From positions 6,496,501 to 6,560,500 of the forward strand of contig NC_060107.1 of assembly GCF_021155765.1 (NCBI RefSeq): 64,000 nucleotides of DNA, in the 5' to 3' direction. Made by a program: the position numbers and the translations under genes. Below the pieces are notes generated by a model, which saw only the letters and a program-made list of their open reading frames with translations, did no database searches and had not been told where the DNA came from. The stretch is from Diprion similis (taxonomy: Eukaryota > Arthropoda > Insecta > Hymenoptera > Diprionidae). Shown here in pieces: positions 1 through 13,500 of the stretch (within the stretch, counting starts at the first letter, position 1; every line of letters begins with the position of its first letter).

Positions 1-1510
1 TCCATTGGAGAAAAAACTGCGGAAATGTTCCGAAAAACTACCGTTTACTAGCAATCATTGAACTCTATACACTCATCATGATAACTCGACGTGACGTCCG
101 AAAATTTTCACGTATCATCATTACAGAAAACTATTACTGTGTGACATCAGTCCGGAGATCAGAATGATTAGACTTAGATAAGTGGTTTGAATTGTGTAGT
201 TTTTGAATTTATCGACAAGTGGTCATCGGACGAAGTAAAATTACGATTTTTAATCTGATTCGCGAGTGAAGTCACGTGAGAAAAATTCTTAACCCATCAT
301 TTGAAAGCCTAATTTTCTTCTCATTATTACTTACAACCGATATTCCGCACTGAAATCTCGACGTCGGAATTAATTATAATTAACATAGTAATTAACAGCC
401 AGTGTGAGGCGAGGATAGACTAGATTGCAAGTTGGGACGTTCATGGACCTTTCATCAAGATGATTCTAGCTGGTCGATGCACCCGAATACATATAAGATG
501 CATGACTGGAGTAGAGTAATAAACTCGAACATGTATAAGTAATCGAATGAATAATATGAAGTAAAAGGATTGAACGTGAAGTAGATGAAGACGCGTCGAG
601 GCTCTTAAAAGTTCTAATTTTAGTAGCGAAGATTAAAAACGAGGTTCGGTTTCTTCCTTTTTTTTTCTTTTCTTTTCTCTTTTCATCTTCGTACTTCTGA
701 TGCAATTTTAAAACACTTCTGCACCGAAATGTTTGGGCCCAAGGAGGGGCCTGTTAACTCTTATTCGTTTCACCCTTTTTCTTTATCCCTTTCTTCAATT
801 TATGCCGAGATAAATAACGGGTTGTGTCTTTTCAGTTTTATTGTTCTTTTGTCTGTTTGCTAATCAGCTTTTACAATCTTTATTTCTTCTCCCTCTTCCG
901 GAGCAGAGAAACTTCTCGAGGCAGAAAGTAATTATCGAATCGACCACCGAACGCCTAAATCTATTTTTTAAATCCCGGGCACTTTGCTTTTTGCTTATTT
1001 TTCTCCGATTCTCCTCCTTTTCCCAGACTTTTCGAAGAGTTCACTCTCTTCTCTGCATATTATGGACACTTTGTTTCTATTCCATGTCTTTCTCTCAAGA
1101 TTTATCACTTTCTGATTCAACAGTGGCACGCAGAAAACAACGTGTATCGCAATTATCCGCGCAATATTATTCGCGATAAATCGTTTCACGTGAATATAAT
1201 TGCAAATATGATATTTCCATATATGGCAACACCTGCTCGAGTCTCTATTCCGAGTTTTTCCTGATCGTAAATTGAACTAAGAAGAAATTCAAGCCAAAAG
1301 CATTCGTTGGACTGTGATTGTCCTGCAATCTCAACGCATTCAACAGAATTTCTTTATAATTAATAATACTAACGTTGAAAACAAAATTCCGAGACCATTT
1401 TGAAATTGATGTGACAATACAAAATACCAATTTAAATGGTTGTTGCAAAGAGCGTTTCTTGTGTTAATTTCATAGCTTGAATGGATGTATATACCAGAGA
1501 ATATACTTAC
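1..1510. other. Bestrophin intron 2, left-edge part
   Basis: Non-coding sequence downstream of bestrophin exon 2 in the direction of transcription. I searched the minus strand for the next conserved bestrophin segment and saw none. The open frames here are short, mostly lack ATG starts and resemble no family. A T-rich tract lies near 655-690. Confidence 0.6.
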
Positions 1511-4500
1511 TTTTGCTGATCTGCATTAAGAGCGTATCGATATGTGAAATTGATGATGTAGTAAACGACGAGATAAGCTATTAGCTCCCGCCATATTAGT
1601 TTGTAGACTGATCCTCGCCATCTGAAACAGAAGATGAAAAGCAAATTTTGATAAATTTTCACTCGTTATTTTCAGCACTTCTTTACTTTATTCGCACGCA
1701 CATGCAGTGAAGTAAAAAAAAAACGCTGAATTGCATACCCATAATAATATAAACATAGTCGAAGAAACTATACAACGGAAAAATGAAGAAAAAAAAAAAC
1801 ATCAACATCCGTATAAAACGCGTGGCTTTGTTGATGGGAATTGTCAAGTTTGAGAACTCGTTATTGCTTCTTTTATCCTGTGTGTTGTTTCACGGAATTC
1901 ACGTGCGTCTATGCCCAGGAAAAATGGCCGGGTAACCTGGGTGCGCGGGTTCATGTGATGCAAAGTGCGGTGCCGTTAACGGATTCTTAAAGGCTGTGTG
2001 CCAAGAGAATGATTGCACGATGCCAAGCTGGAATGACTTTTCTTCTTTCGCTGGTTTTAAACACTTTGCAAATGCCGATACGCTCGGCTTAACCAGATCA
2101 ATGACCATCAATTTCCCGGACCACGTGCCGCAAATCAATGAGCCACATGATCCTAATTACAAAAGTTATGAGGGAAGAGAAACCTCGAGAGTCGAATCGC
2201 ATTGGTAGATATTTTTCGATGCTTTTTCTGCTTTCCTAACTTTTAATTTGAACCGAGTTGCAAAAATAGTGCATGGTGTCAAAGAACCGTTGAAAAATCG
2301 CGTATGCCATGCGAAAATGAACGAACCAGCAAAGTGTTCGTGTAATTAAACACGTGTGTGGGCAACGAGACCCAACGGACATCCGGTGAATTGAACCACG
2401 TGTGCAAAGACCGGAACCACGCTGCAGCTCGTCGATGGCAGCCTCGCGTCTGAATGAATTTTACTGAAAATTTTGGCGCTATTCAATTTTTGGATCGAGA
2501 TGAACGGGTCGATCGGCAATCCAGAAAGAATCGAGTGATAGTGAAGCATTTCAGCCGCTACAAAATAATGTCGATCACTTGATTTTCGACTGAACATTAA
2601 TTGAATGACATGATTTTATAGCGATTGAAACTCTTTGCAAAATCAAATCCACAATGTTTTTTTACAAGTCTAATATTTTCGCTGTTTATCTCAAGAGAAA
2701 ACGAATTTTCACACGATTTCAACTTTAATCTTGAATAACTTTTAAGAGTCGAGTTATGAAAAAATTATGACAAAAAATATAAGTTACAAAAAAATTATAT
2801 AATAATTTATGTACATTGTCTCGTTACTGAGTTACAAGATTCAGAAATAATAAAAAACATTTTCACGTGTTAATTAAATGGAAAATGAAAAATTGCGTTC
2901 AAGACCTTTTAAATATCTGCGTCAACATTAAAGGCTCAAATTAATACAGGCGTCGTTTTTTCCCTTTTCTTTAACTATTAAATGTGTGACTTTGAAAAAA
3001 AAACAAATTTTCGATTCTTTTCGACCACCCTACTGTATACATATATTCATAATGATGATAAAAAGTCGATCCGATCTCACAGTTCGATCATTATGGTTGC
3101 ATTATTTTTTGAGTTATTTTTTTTTTTTTTCATTTTGTGCAGAGCGAGAGACCCGATCGCAGACCGGATGTGCCAGACTTCCAGTGGGACTGGGAGGATC
3201 GTGCAACGCAATCTGAGGTCCCGAAAATGTGAGAGACTTCATCCCGCTAGCTATTGCTCACTTTCACTCGAACACCTTCGTCGCTTATACGCTGCAATCT
3301 GTCTACAGTCTCGAGATGTACTCACAATGAGAAGAGTCGCAATCCTTTCGAGAAAAGTTGCAGGGAATCCGAGTCAAGACTCAAGGCGAAGCCTCAATTT
3401 ATCTCAAAATATATAATAATTTATGTGTCACAGACCAAAGTAATCGGAATCGTTTTTATAACGGACACAATTTCCAGGAAATTTCGATTCAATGTCGTTT
3501 CGATTTTCCGAAATCTCTTTTAATGGGTTTGACATTTTTCGTCATATGTTGATCGTATCGGTCAGATTTGGAACAAACCGCATATCGAGTTTTGAACATG
3601 ACGGTACAACATGAGCCTTGGAATTCTGAAGAAAACCAAAGTATAAATAAAGCTAACCGACGATTTATTCCAAAAGTGTAAAAATCAACAGAGATGACGA
3701 ATTTTGTGGTAAAATTTTTTCTTAAATAATTCTAAAAGAGAAAATAAATTCGCACTGTTATCGGCTGGCTTGAATTCTCGTTTCAACGAACGTTCGGAAC
3801 TTCGGGCAAATTTTTAAACAACGATACTGAACTTGAGGCGGCATATAAACGGAACAAAAGGCGCCGATGCAGCGGGAGGTCGAGCATGACGCTGTAATCA
3901 ACCATTGTGCAGTTTACTGATATAATATATCTGAGTATGTCTCGCGTACGTCAAAACGATCGTGATAAAACAACGAGAACTCGAATGTATGAATAAATCT
4001 TGTTTTTATCGCTTCTCTACCGATACTTTTCATTATAACTTGATTCGTATTAAGGAGTGAAAATGAATTGAAATTTTCAAACGAATTATAAACGCAGAAG
4101 AATAAACTGTATCTATAAGAAAATCATACACCAAAACAGGATAACAATTTCATTTATACTCTTTACGCCTTATTTACCCGCTCAAAAAACGTTTAGTCGT
4201 TTTCCTCAAATAAGATCTGGTAATCGATTCATCTCAATCGATATATTTGTAAAAATCTTTATCTGGAGTAAATGATAAGAGAACGAAATTTTTACTCCTA
4301 CAATTTAGAGCGAAAGTTTTTTAACTGGTTTATCGATTTCAAAGCTTGCAAGCTTTTGTCTTGACTTTATAGTCTTGGAATATTCGATCGTAGACTTACG
4401 TGTACGCAATCACTTGGGATGAAGTCTCGTTGCGTTATTGGATGACCAAGCAGAATAATATATCTATTGGAATATGGTGCGTCAGGCGTAACGAATCTTA

Positions 4501-7500
4501 GAAACCGTTTCAAAAGTACAAAACATCAGTTTTAGTTTAGTCTAGTCATAGACTAAACCGCGTACCACGAAAGACTCTCGACGTCAAGTAACCAAGATCA
4601 TCGGTTTAAGTACACCTTCTAATAATAATATATTATACCGAGAATTTTGTTCGAGTAAAAATCACGCAACATTTCGTGGATTTTATTACAAAACAGAAAT
4701 TAGACATAAATTCTTGTGAGGAAAGTCAACTCGTCATCAACAAATATTACGAATATTTCTGTAATCGTTACAAGATTCAATTACGTGTAATAAGTGTTAA
4801 ACAAAAAAAAAAACTGAAAAAACAATCAACATTTTTCCAACTTCAAATTCATTTTCAATTAATCGAGTTTCCAAAGTTTATCCATATCCATTGTTAAACT
4901 TGCGAAATAAATGAATTTTCATCTAAAAATTCATCGTTATAATAATTTTTTAAGCTTCAACCGGTTGATAAATCCTAAAATTTTTTCACTAAACAATCTT
5001 TTCACCTCTTGTTTCGTCCTTGGAGTGCTTTCTGTGTTTTCCTTTTTTTGGTCTGGCTCGTTTTTTATCAATCGTCTGGAAATGAAAGTCACAGTGCAAA
5101 TAAAAAATTTGACTACATGACGAAAACCTTCTTTATGCAACCTAAGGTTTCTAATTATCTGATACATCGATTTGTCAAGTTTGGTGATTTTCGTTTGATA
5201 TTTCAGAAATTATTAATTAATACAACTTTCCAGGAACGCTTAGATTAGTTAAATTTTCTAAGGATGAAAATTGTAAAAACCCAATTCCAACATCGATTAA
5301 TATTGTTTCTATTTTTCGAAATGATTCAGCAAATGGACGGTGACGGTAATAATTTTGTGGACAAGGCGGATCATCTCAAAGCCAAAAATATAACGATGTG
5401 AAAATTATTCTGAGAATTCATTGCCATCCTTTACAACCGTCAACTAAATAACTTGTAAGCTCAAATTGACTGTGAATTAAAGAGCTAACTTGATCTCACA
5501 AACATCACTAATCGTAGTCGTCATTTTTCACCGACAATAATGTGACGAACATTTGCTAACAACACCCTCAAACATTGAGAATTTCCTTACGATGGGATGA
5601 TTATCAGAAGTTCTTCCAGTACTAAATTGATAAAAATGTCAATTTCTTACTCTTCGTTAAGAAATCTTTTTCTAAATTTCCTATTTCGTGAATAATGTAT
5701 TTATAATTCCAACAATTAATGCCGATATGTGGTATTCATTTGGTTCATATAATTTTCAACATCTCTATAGAAGCGAATTGGAATAATTCGATTAATTATT
5801 TTTAGCAAAAATAAAACTGGATCGGAGATCTCCGTGCCTGGTTAAATCGATTAATAATTTCGTATCAACCAGCATCCAGACTCGAGACTACAGCAAACTC
5901 CAGCGAATTTTACCACCGAACGAGCATCAACGAGGTGGACACACTGATTCTGAGTATAAGGCGAGAGAAAATATAATACCACAGTGCAATTTCATTCAAG
6001 GCTCGATCGGCAAGGCGCTGCTTGCAAAATCGCTAACGAGTATCGCCGCTGCAGTCGATTATACGGATCGTTACATTAGTTTGCTAAACGAAGCTTCGCT
6101 CCAGTGATTTATATTCGTTGCATAGAACAAGCCTACCTACACAGATGCATCAAGTAGTATCAAAAGTAGTATAGAGTAAGGATGTACGTATACGTGAAGT
6201 GGGTGCACGGTATCAGCGATACGTGTTATTTCACTCTTCCATTTCCCTGTGTTTTTTTTTTTTCTTTTTTTTTTTTTTTTATTACACAAGGAACTGTATA
6301 TAATAACACGCGGAGAGAAATTTTCTTTCGATGTTATAATATTATTTGAGAGCGTTGTTGAGGGGCGGATGATTTAGGATATAAGAAACTCTTTGTTTCA
6401 GCCTTTTAAATCGCGTCCCACTTTTTGTTTTTGCAGCTTTTTATTTATTGCATTAATTTTTTGGTAACAACTGCCGAGTTTTTTTGATCCTACATGGTCC
6501 CTGGAATATTTCTACGTCTGTTATATTACTTTTCCGTGAAAAAAAAAAAACATTTTCTGCTAATCGTCGCACAAACCTAATACACAACAAAAAATGTTAC
6601 TGATTTTTTGAAAATTTTTCTTCTTGACGTTTTTGTTTGTCCGCCATATTGGATCTGCCATTTTGAATTTTTAAATTTCGAGTGAAGATTCGTAATCTTT
6701 GACCCCAAATACCATGTGACAAAAAGTTTTAGCAAAATCAAAAAATCTTTAAAGTATACGTTCGCCATATTGGAACCGCCATTTTGAATTTTCGAATTTC
6801 GAGTGGATCGCATGGAAGGGAAAATGTATTCAATAAAGGGTTAACGGAGCGTTCTTTTCTTTGTATATCGACAAAGTTAGCCAACTTACATCTAGGAAAT
6901 TAACTAGTAACTTGACCTATAGTTAGACATAACGATACTACAGCGGTCATTAGTTATAGGGAATTACGAATAATATCGAAAAGAATATTCTTCACAAGCA
7001 ACTATTCGATATCACTTTACAGTTGGTTGTAATTATTATTATTATTATTTTTTTTTCACCACTGACAGTTGAATAAGCATAAATTTATTGTTCCGCCATT
7101 ATGAAATTGTCACAACAGTCGGAAGAAAATAAAGTACGAATTACCGTTGGTATTCTCAAAAATTCGTAACGCGTATAACTTATGAATCTTGTATGACGAT
7201 GGAACTTGAAAAATTTCGGTAAATGTACAAATGAAATTTCTTGATGTTATCAGGGTTTGATATCCGTCGTAAAAACTGCGTAAAAAATTCCGTCGGTAAA
7301 ATCGAGGCCTCGGCCTTGTCCTGGGGAAATGCGTCCTCAGCGTTCTCGAACTTACGCAATTAATATGTCGCCTCACACCGAACGATGGTCTAATAACACA
7401 ATCAAAACTCTGCACTTTGAAATATTTGATCATTGTTACAGTTTCTAGAAAATTTTGGAAAAACGAATACCGTCACAATAACGGTTTTAATATTTTTCAC

Positions 7501-10500
7501 GGTTTTTAAGCGTGATTGTTTTCCGGTGTAGTGACATTGAATCAGTTTTTTTACTCGCCTATGCCATCTTTAATTTTTTTTAATTAATGAGATAGTTAAA
7601 AAAAAAATGATCAAAACAAAAAATAATTGTAACGCGTTTAATAGATTTTATAATTACACATACAAAAGTCATTTTCATTTTTTGTCCAGAACTATTATCC
7701 ACATTACCGAGGAAAATTATACATATCCGTGCAGAAAGTAAGCCGAAATTTGGTGGCGGGGGGGGAGGTTTTTGCACATCAACGTCGATGCGCGACGGAT
7801 AATTTCGCGGGCATCGAAGTGTTTTGTATGTTAGTGGGTCATGGGAGGCATTGTCACCATACGTTTAAAAGTTTCGTGCGATATCACCATTACCTGCCGA
7901 CTCGTGACCTTGGGCGGTTTATAGCACCGTTATGGAGCGGAATATTTAAATAATTGAAATCAAGTTAAATAAATTCTTTTGTTCATTTCTCCGTCAGTCC
8001 AATCGCGAACGACTTTACCTGCGCAGTTAATCACACGGGATGTTCGAGAGTTCGGTAATTGCAGGAATTTAACGTACAATAAAAGATCGTTATGGATCTC
8101 TGTAGATCCGCATGTTAATCTTCTGCACTATTTATAGTCGGGATTGATTTTTTAATACTTACAAAGAACTTTTCAAAATTTAACTTGCACGGTCTTCAGA
8201 ATCATTTCGAGACTTTCTTTTTTTAGATCATCCAGGCGCTTGCTTATACGGATCGTAATTAAAAACTGGCTGGATGAGAAAAAAAAAAAATTTAAGGTAA
8301 CGCCCATTTCGCGGTCATTCCCAAAGATATTATTTATTACTTATTCGATTAAGGACAGACGCAGGCTTCTTCAACGAAAATCCATTCTTTCATTATACGT
8401 CAAAATATGTTACTACCATTTTTTTCACGATCTATTTGAACTGATCTGATCGAGAACTGATCTGATCGAAAGATGCAAGATATTTAGCGAATTGGTAAAA
8501 AATCTGCAGTAAAAACATAACTACTATTACGCATTATTTATTCGTTTTTCGATTATCGTCGCTTTTCATTTGTTTAAAATTTCAACACTCGTCGAAGCTA
8601 AAACAAATACTAATCTGCGCTATTATTGTTATCATTATTATTGATACTCTTATTAGTCTTTAATAATGTCCATGTCGATGTTGGACAACTAAGATTTGCC
8701 CGTTTGAAAAAAACAAATGCAACAAAACACAAAAGCAAAATTTGAAAGTAGAGAAAGCCAAAAATTTATCCCTAGAAAATAATATTCAATAAAAATTAAT
8801 CATAGAGATGAATAAAAGAAAAAAAAACGAGAAAAATATGAATTAGAATGTCTTGTGTGAGGTTATTTATAGTAGCAGTCTAAAGTGGTGGGAATGCCCA
8901 AGTGAGACTGTAACCGTAAACGGAGTCGTGACGTCAAGGAATCGGGAGCGGTTTGTATGAAAAACCCTAGATTCTCGATAATAACAATTTGTGTATACGC
9001 AGTTGGCAGAAAGATGACTGTATCGTTTACTTTGAGAAGCTGTTGGAACGTGAGGCGAATTCAGCATTTTTTTATTAATAAGATTATACCTGACGATCGA
9101 ATAGTGAGAATTTATTAATCTTACCGAAAAGGTTCGAGAAAAACAAACAGCAAAATTGCAACAAACAAGAGCTTAGACATCGATTTTTCATTACAAATCG
9201 CTTTAAAATACTTCAAAATTATCTTCTAATCATCTTAACAGAATCGTTCGATTTTACTCCACGATGACTAGATTTGATGTGAAAATTACTTTTCACAAAT
9301 CCAATGAGTCTGTCTCGTTGTAACATATTTACCGTAAAAATAGTTTCCGCTATTATACGTATTTGCAATTATTGCCAATTTGACCATTCAAAAATCATTG
9401 CGAATAGATTCTCACTTTTTTTCCGCACACCGAGTCAGCATTTTGAATTACTATTTGTTCGCTCAAGGTCCGATTGTTCACACAGTTGAAGTTGCAATTA
9501 AATGAAGAAAAAAATTTTTTTCACAATACTTCGCGATCTTCGATACGTATAGTGTATAGAAATCCTTCTGAATCAGAGTTCTATTACTCGGTAAAATAAT
9601 GTCGCTTTGTTTTCGGAGTTCAGAGACGTGAAAATCCCGCAAATTTTATTCGATGCACGTTTGCCCGCTGCATATTTTTTCAATGCCAAAATGAGGCAGG
9701 TTGAACAAATTGAAAACAAAAATGGCCACCACCTTGCACACGATTTAAACGATAAATCGATAATTTCTTCCCACTATTCCCTTGTCCTTTACCGTTCTTA
9801 CTTTTGTGGACAAGACGCAGGCCAGGACCAAAAACTTGCGCATAGAAATTACTAGCCTTATTGTCGGGATGAAATTTTCGCAGAAATTTTCCCTTCAGAC
9901 GTGTATTAAAAAGGCGTCTTTTCTGAAACTCGAGACAAATGGACTGCAGTTGTATGGATAATTTTTCACACAATTGTTGACAAAGTTGATGGACAGGTGC
10001 AGACCTCGAATGGACCTTGGCGCAGGGCCTTTTCTCCACGCAGCTCTGAATCACGTGTAATATTCCATTACTCATCCTGTGGCGTTGCATTAATTACATT
10101 TTTTACAAAATCTTTCGCCTCTCGTTGACAACTGAGATTCTTTCTCGGACATTTGTATATACAATGCACCTGCCGACACACCTGAATATACCGTGTGTCC
10201 ATGATGAAAGTGCGCATTTTATGCGCGTGCGTCAACTCGTTTGAATTTTATTGGCCGACAGATTGGCAGTCAGAAAATGTCCCTAGAAGCTAGGATAATC
10301 AGTGACATATTTGAAACTGTATCAATACTGACAAATATATTTCAGGCGAATAGGTGCAGGGTCATCCTCAGGTTTTCCTTGTTAGTTATTTATAGATATT
10401 GTTACAAAGGGTGAAATCGCCCTTTTTGAAAACATTTACTTACATTAAAATGCTTGTATCTCCAAGCATTTAATTTTGCCTTTCATTGGTTTACTAACTA

Positions 10501-13500
10501 AGCTCACGAATCCACATTTTATTCAAAACGCGAGTCCGTTTCAATATATATGTAATTCCTACGTACAGATTGCAACTGGGCTTCCAATTATTTGCGGGGG
10601 CCGCCCTACGTGCCGTGGGATCAATATTTACAAAGAAGAGACGATTACACGTAAGCCTTTATTATAAACAATTAACAGACAGATTGACATAGGTAATATA
10701 CTGGGTGCCCGTGAGGAAAGTGCCCACAGCCAACAGTGGGCTCCTAGGGACATTTTCTGATTTTCTTTCACCGGTACTTTTATTTATTAATTTTTAATCT
10801 GCGATACCCCGCGCAAAACGTGGACCATTTTTTGGCAGATTTTAATTCTTCGATGGTCGAATTGGAGTATTCAACCATTTTGAAAATTACGTTTTCTGCA
10901 ATTAGATATTTTTTCCGATCAATACAAACGGGAATTTGAATTATTTTTCAATTCACATCATTTTTTTGAAACGGTTAAAAACGAAATGGACTAAACGTCC
11001 GATTGTATTCCACAACGGCTTATTTTGTGGAAAATTTTATTATTCTCGACAATCTCACTAAGAAACTTTCTTCTCGCCACATTCGTATTGGCAAATACTC
11101 AATTGTTCAATATTTCAATATTTATTTAAAAATGAGTGAATCTGCCAAATTTTTAACCATTTCAAAACGATTTAGAATAAAAAAATCTACATCTAAGCTC
11201 TCGCTTACAATTTCAGTGTTTGCTTATCTTGACTTTTTACAAAAATCTTTGTTCAATCCTCAGTTTTAAATACGACTATTTCGCAATGAAATTGGCAAAA
11301 CGGTATTGAATTTCGACCCCATCGATTCTCGCTCCGTAAAAAAATTACCTCCACGTGTCTATTATTTTATGAGTATATGGAACACGATTTGTGAGCACGA
11401 ATGAATAAGCTGTGTTGAAACCGATATCTCGAAGTGAGCCAAAGCTGGCTGACGCACTCCTGAAAGATTTGTCTTATGGCACATTCGATAAACCAAACAA
11501 CTCGATCGCTTGCGCAGAACTGTAAGTCACTGGCCCGATTGCTCGACATTGCGTTCTTACGACACACGTAACGCCCTCTTATCTGCATCAGCGGGGCCTG
11601 CTGGGCCTGTTAACGTGGGGAATACCTGACTTATTTATGTATCACCTCGTTCGGTGGAGTCAAGGTACAGACAAAGCTTTATCCGACTTTTAAGCTCTTT
11701 TTCAAATCGCTGCTTCTGTGCTTAATTTAACAATAAGTAAATTTACGAGGCTGAACTTAGTGGGATTAATGTATTTTGCACCTTTAGAATACCTGAGAAA
11801 GTTGAATTTACAAAATTTGTTTTTGTCAATGCTGTATTAACAGTTTAATAAATTTCAAGTAATCCTAAAATTACAAATTAACTACTTTTGTGGCTTTTTT
11901 TTATGTAAAAATTCTAAATTTTCCAGCATTATGGAAGATAATTTGAAAGCGCAAAAAGATTTAAATTCGAAGCTATTAATCAGTTTTATTGAAATGCTAA
12001 TCCTAATCGTAAGCAATCAACAAAGAAACGCTGCAAATTATTTACTGCAAATAATTCTTCAAATATCTGTAAAACTTGGACAATTTATTAAATTGTATTG
12101 ATTTCTGGATAACTATTTAAATGCTTTTTATTCTTTAATTTTTTTTGATTATCCTGGGTTTCAGAATAGTGATAAATTATTGTGTTTAAAATAGATTGAA
12201 GACCAGCAACCTACACAGTATATGACTACTAAAATTGTTCGTCCTTGTTTCGAAAGTTCAAGGATTTTTTGGTATATTATGCTTTGAATAGCTGAAATTG
12301 TACAAACCAGAATTGATAAAAACCCGCTTAGCAAATTATACCGGCAAATGGGAATCCTGACGTATATAACCTGCGTCATTCGGAATAATAATGATCAGGT
12401 AAGAAACGAAGGTGGAAAAAAGAATCTCAGAAAAATTAAAACTGCCAAACATTATACATGGACTTCATTGTTCACAAGCAGTCAAATTCACGTGTAACAA
12501 CAAAGTGATATAAACTTCAAGCAACATCGCAATCAAGTTTTCATTCACAATACTGCGCACATCGTGATACAATTGATAAAATCCAGCAGAAACGATTGGC
12601 GTCCAGATTTCCGTGTAAAATGATTTTGAAAAAAAATGATTTTCAAAATCAAATTTTGAAGAAATGATCAACGAAGCAAATTTAAGTGGGATGAAGTGAG
12701 TTGCGGTGGAATGAATGGCCGACTGACATGACGATGAGAGGAGAGGAGCTTGGCAGCCAGATGCTGGTGCCACGCGCCGTAATACCTGAACGCAAACAGA
12801 TGTTTATCATTCATGCAACGAGCGTTATGTCGCATGCAATTTATCGCATCTAATCGCTGTTCGTACGTACGTATGTACATATACATGTAGATACTCGAAG
12901 TTGAGTCAACGCTATGGCACGTTCCTTCGCTTTTATATGTCCGACCTTTTAGATTTTTACTTTCATAAAAGTTCGATCTATTCCGACTTATTTAAACAAT
13001 CGCAAAGCAAAAGTAGTTTAAAATCAAAATTTCTAGCTTTTGATTATCATGTTTGGGTATTTTAGAGAAATTTTTTTTTTTTTTTATTAAATACCGAAAG
13101 TGACAACTTGTGGATAAATTTTTGAAAACGGAAGCACTTTGAAAGAACAAATTATTCATCATCAATTTCAATTAAATGAATATCGGTTAATTTCATAGAA
13201 CCATCTGTCTAAAAGAAAGCAAAAACCATTTAAAAAATTGTTAAATTCTCACCTAGTAGGTATGCTAATTTATTGTAAGCAAAAACAATTTTTTTTTTTT
13301 TCTTCTCATAGGATACAAGTGTAGAAGTATGATCTGATTTTGGTAAAAAAGTAAAAAAAAAAAAAAAAAAAAAAACCGCGAACAAATGTTTCGTTTCACC
13401 GTATTAAACAGTAATAATTCTTTCGTAAATTCTACGTTCGAAAAATAAGATACGTAAAACAGCTAACGCGTACGTCATTAATTGATCTGTTAGATCTTAT

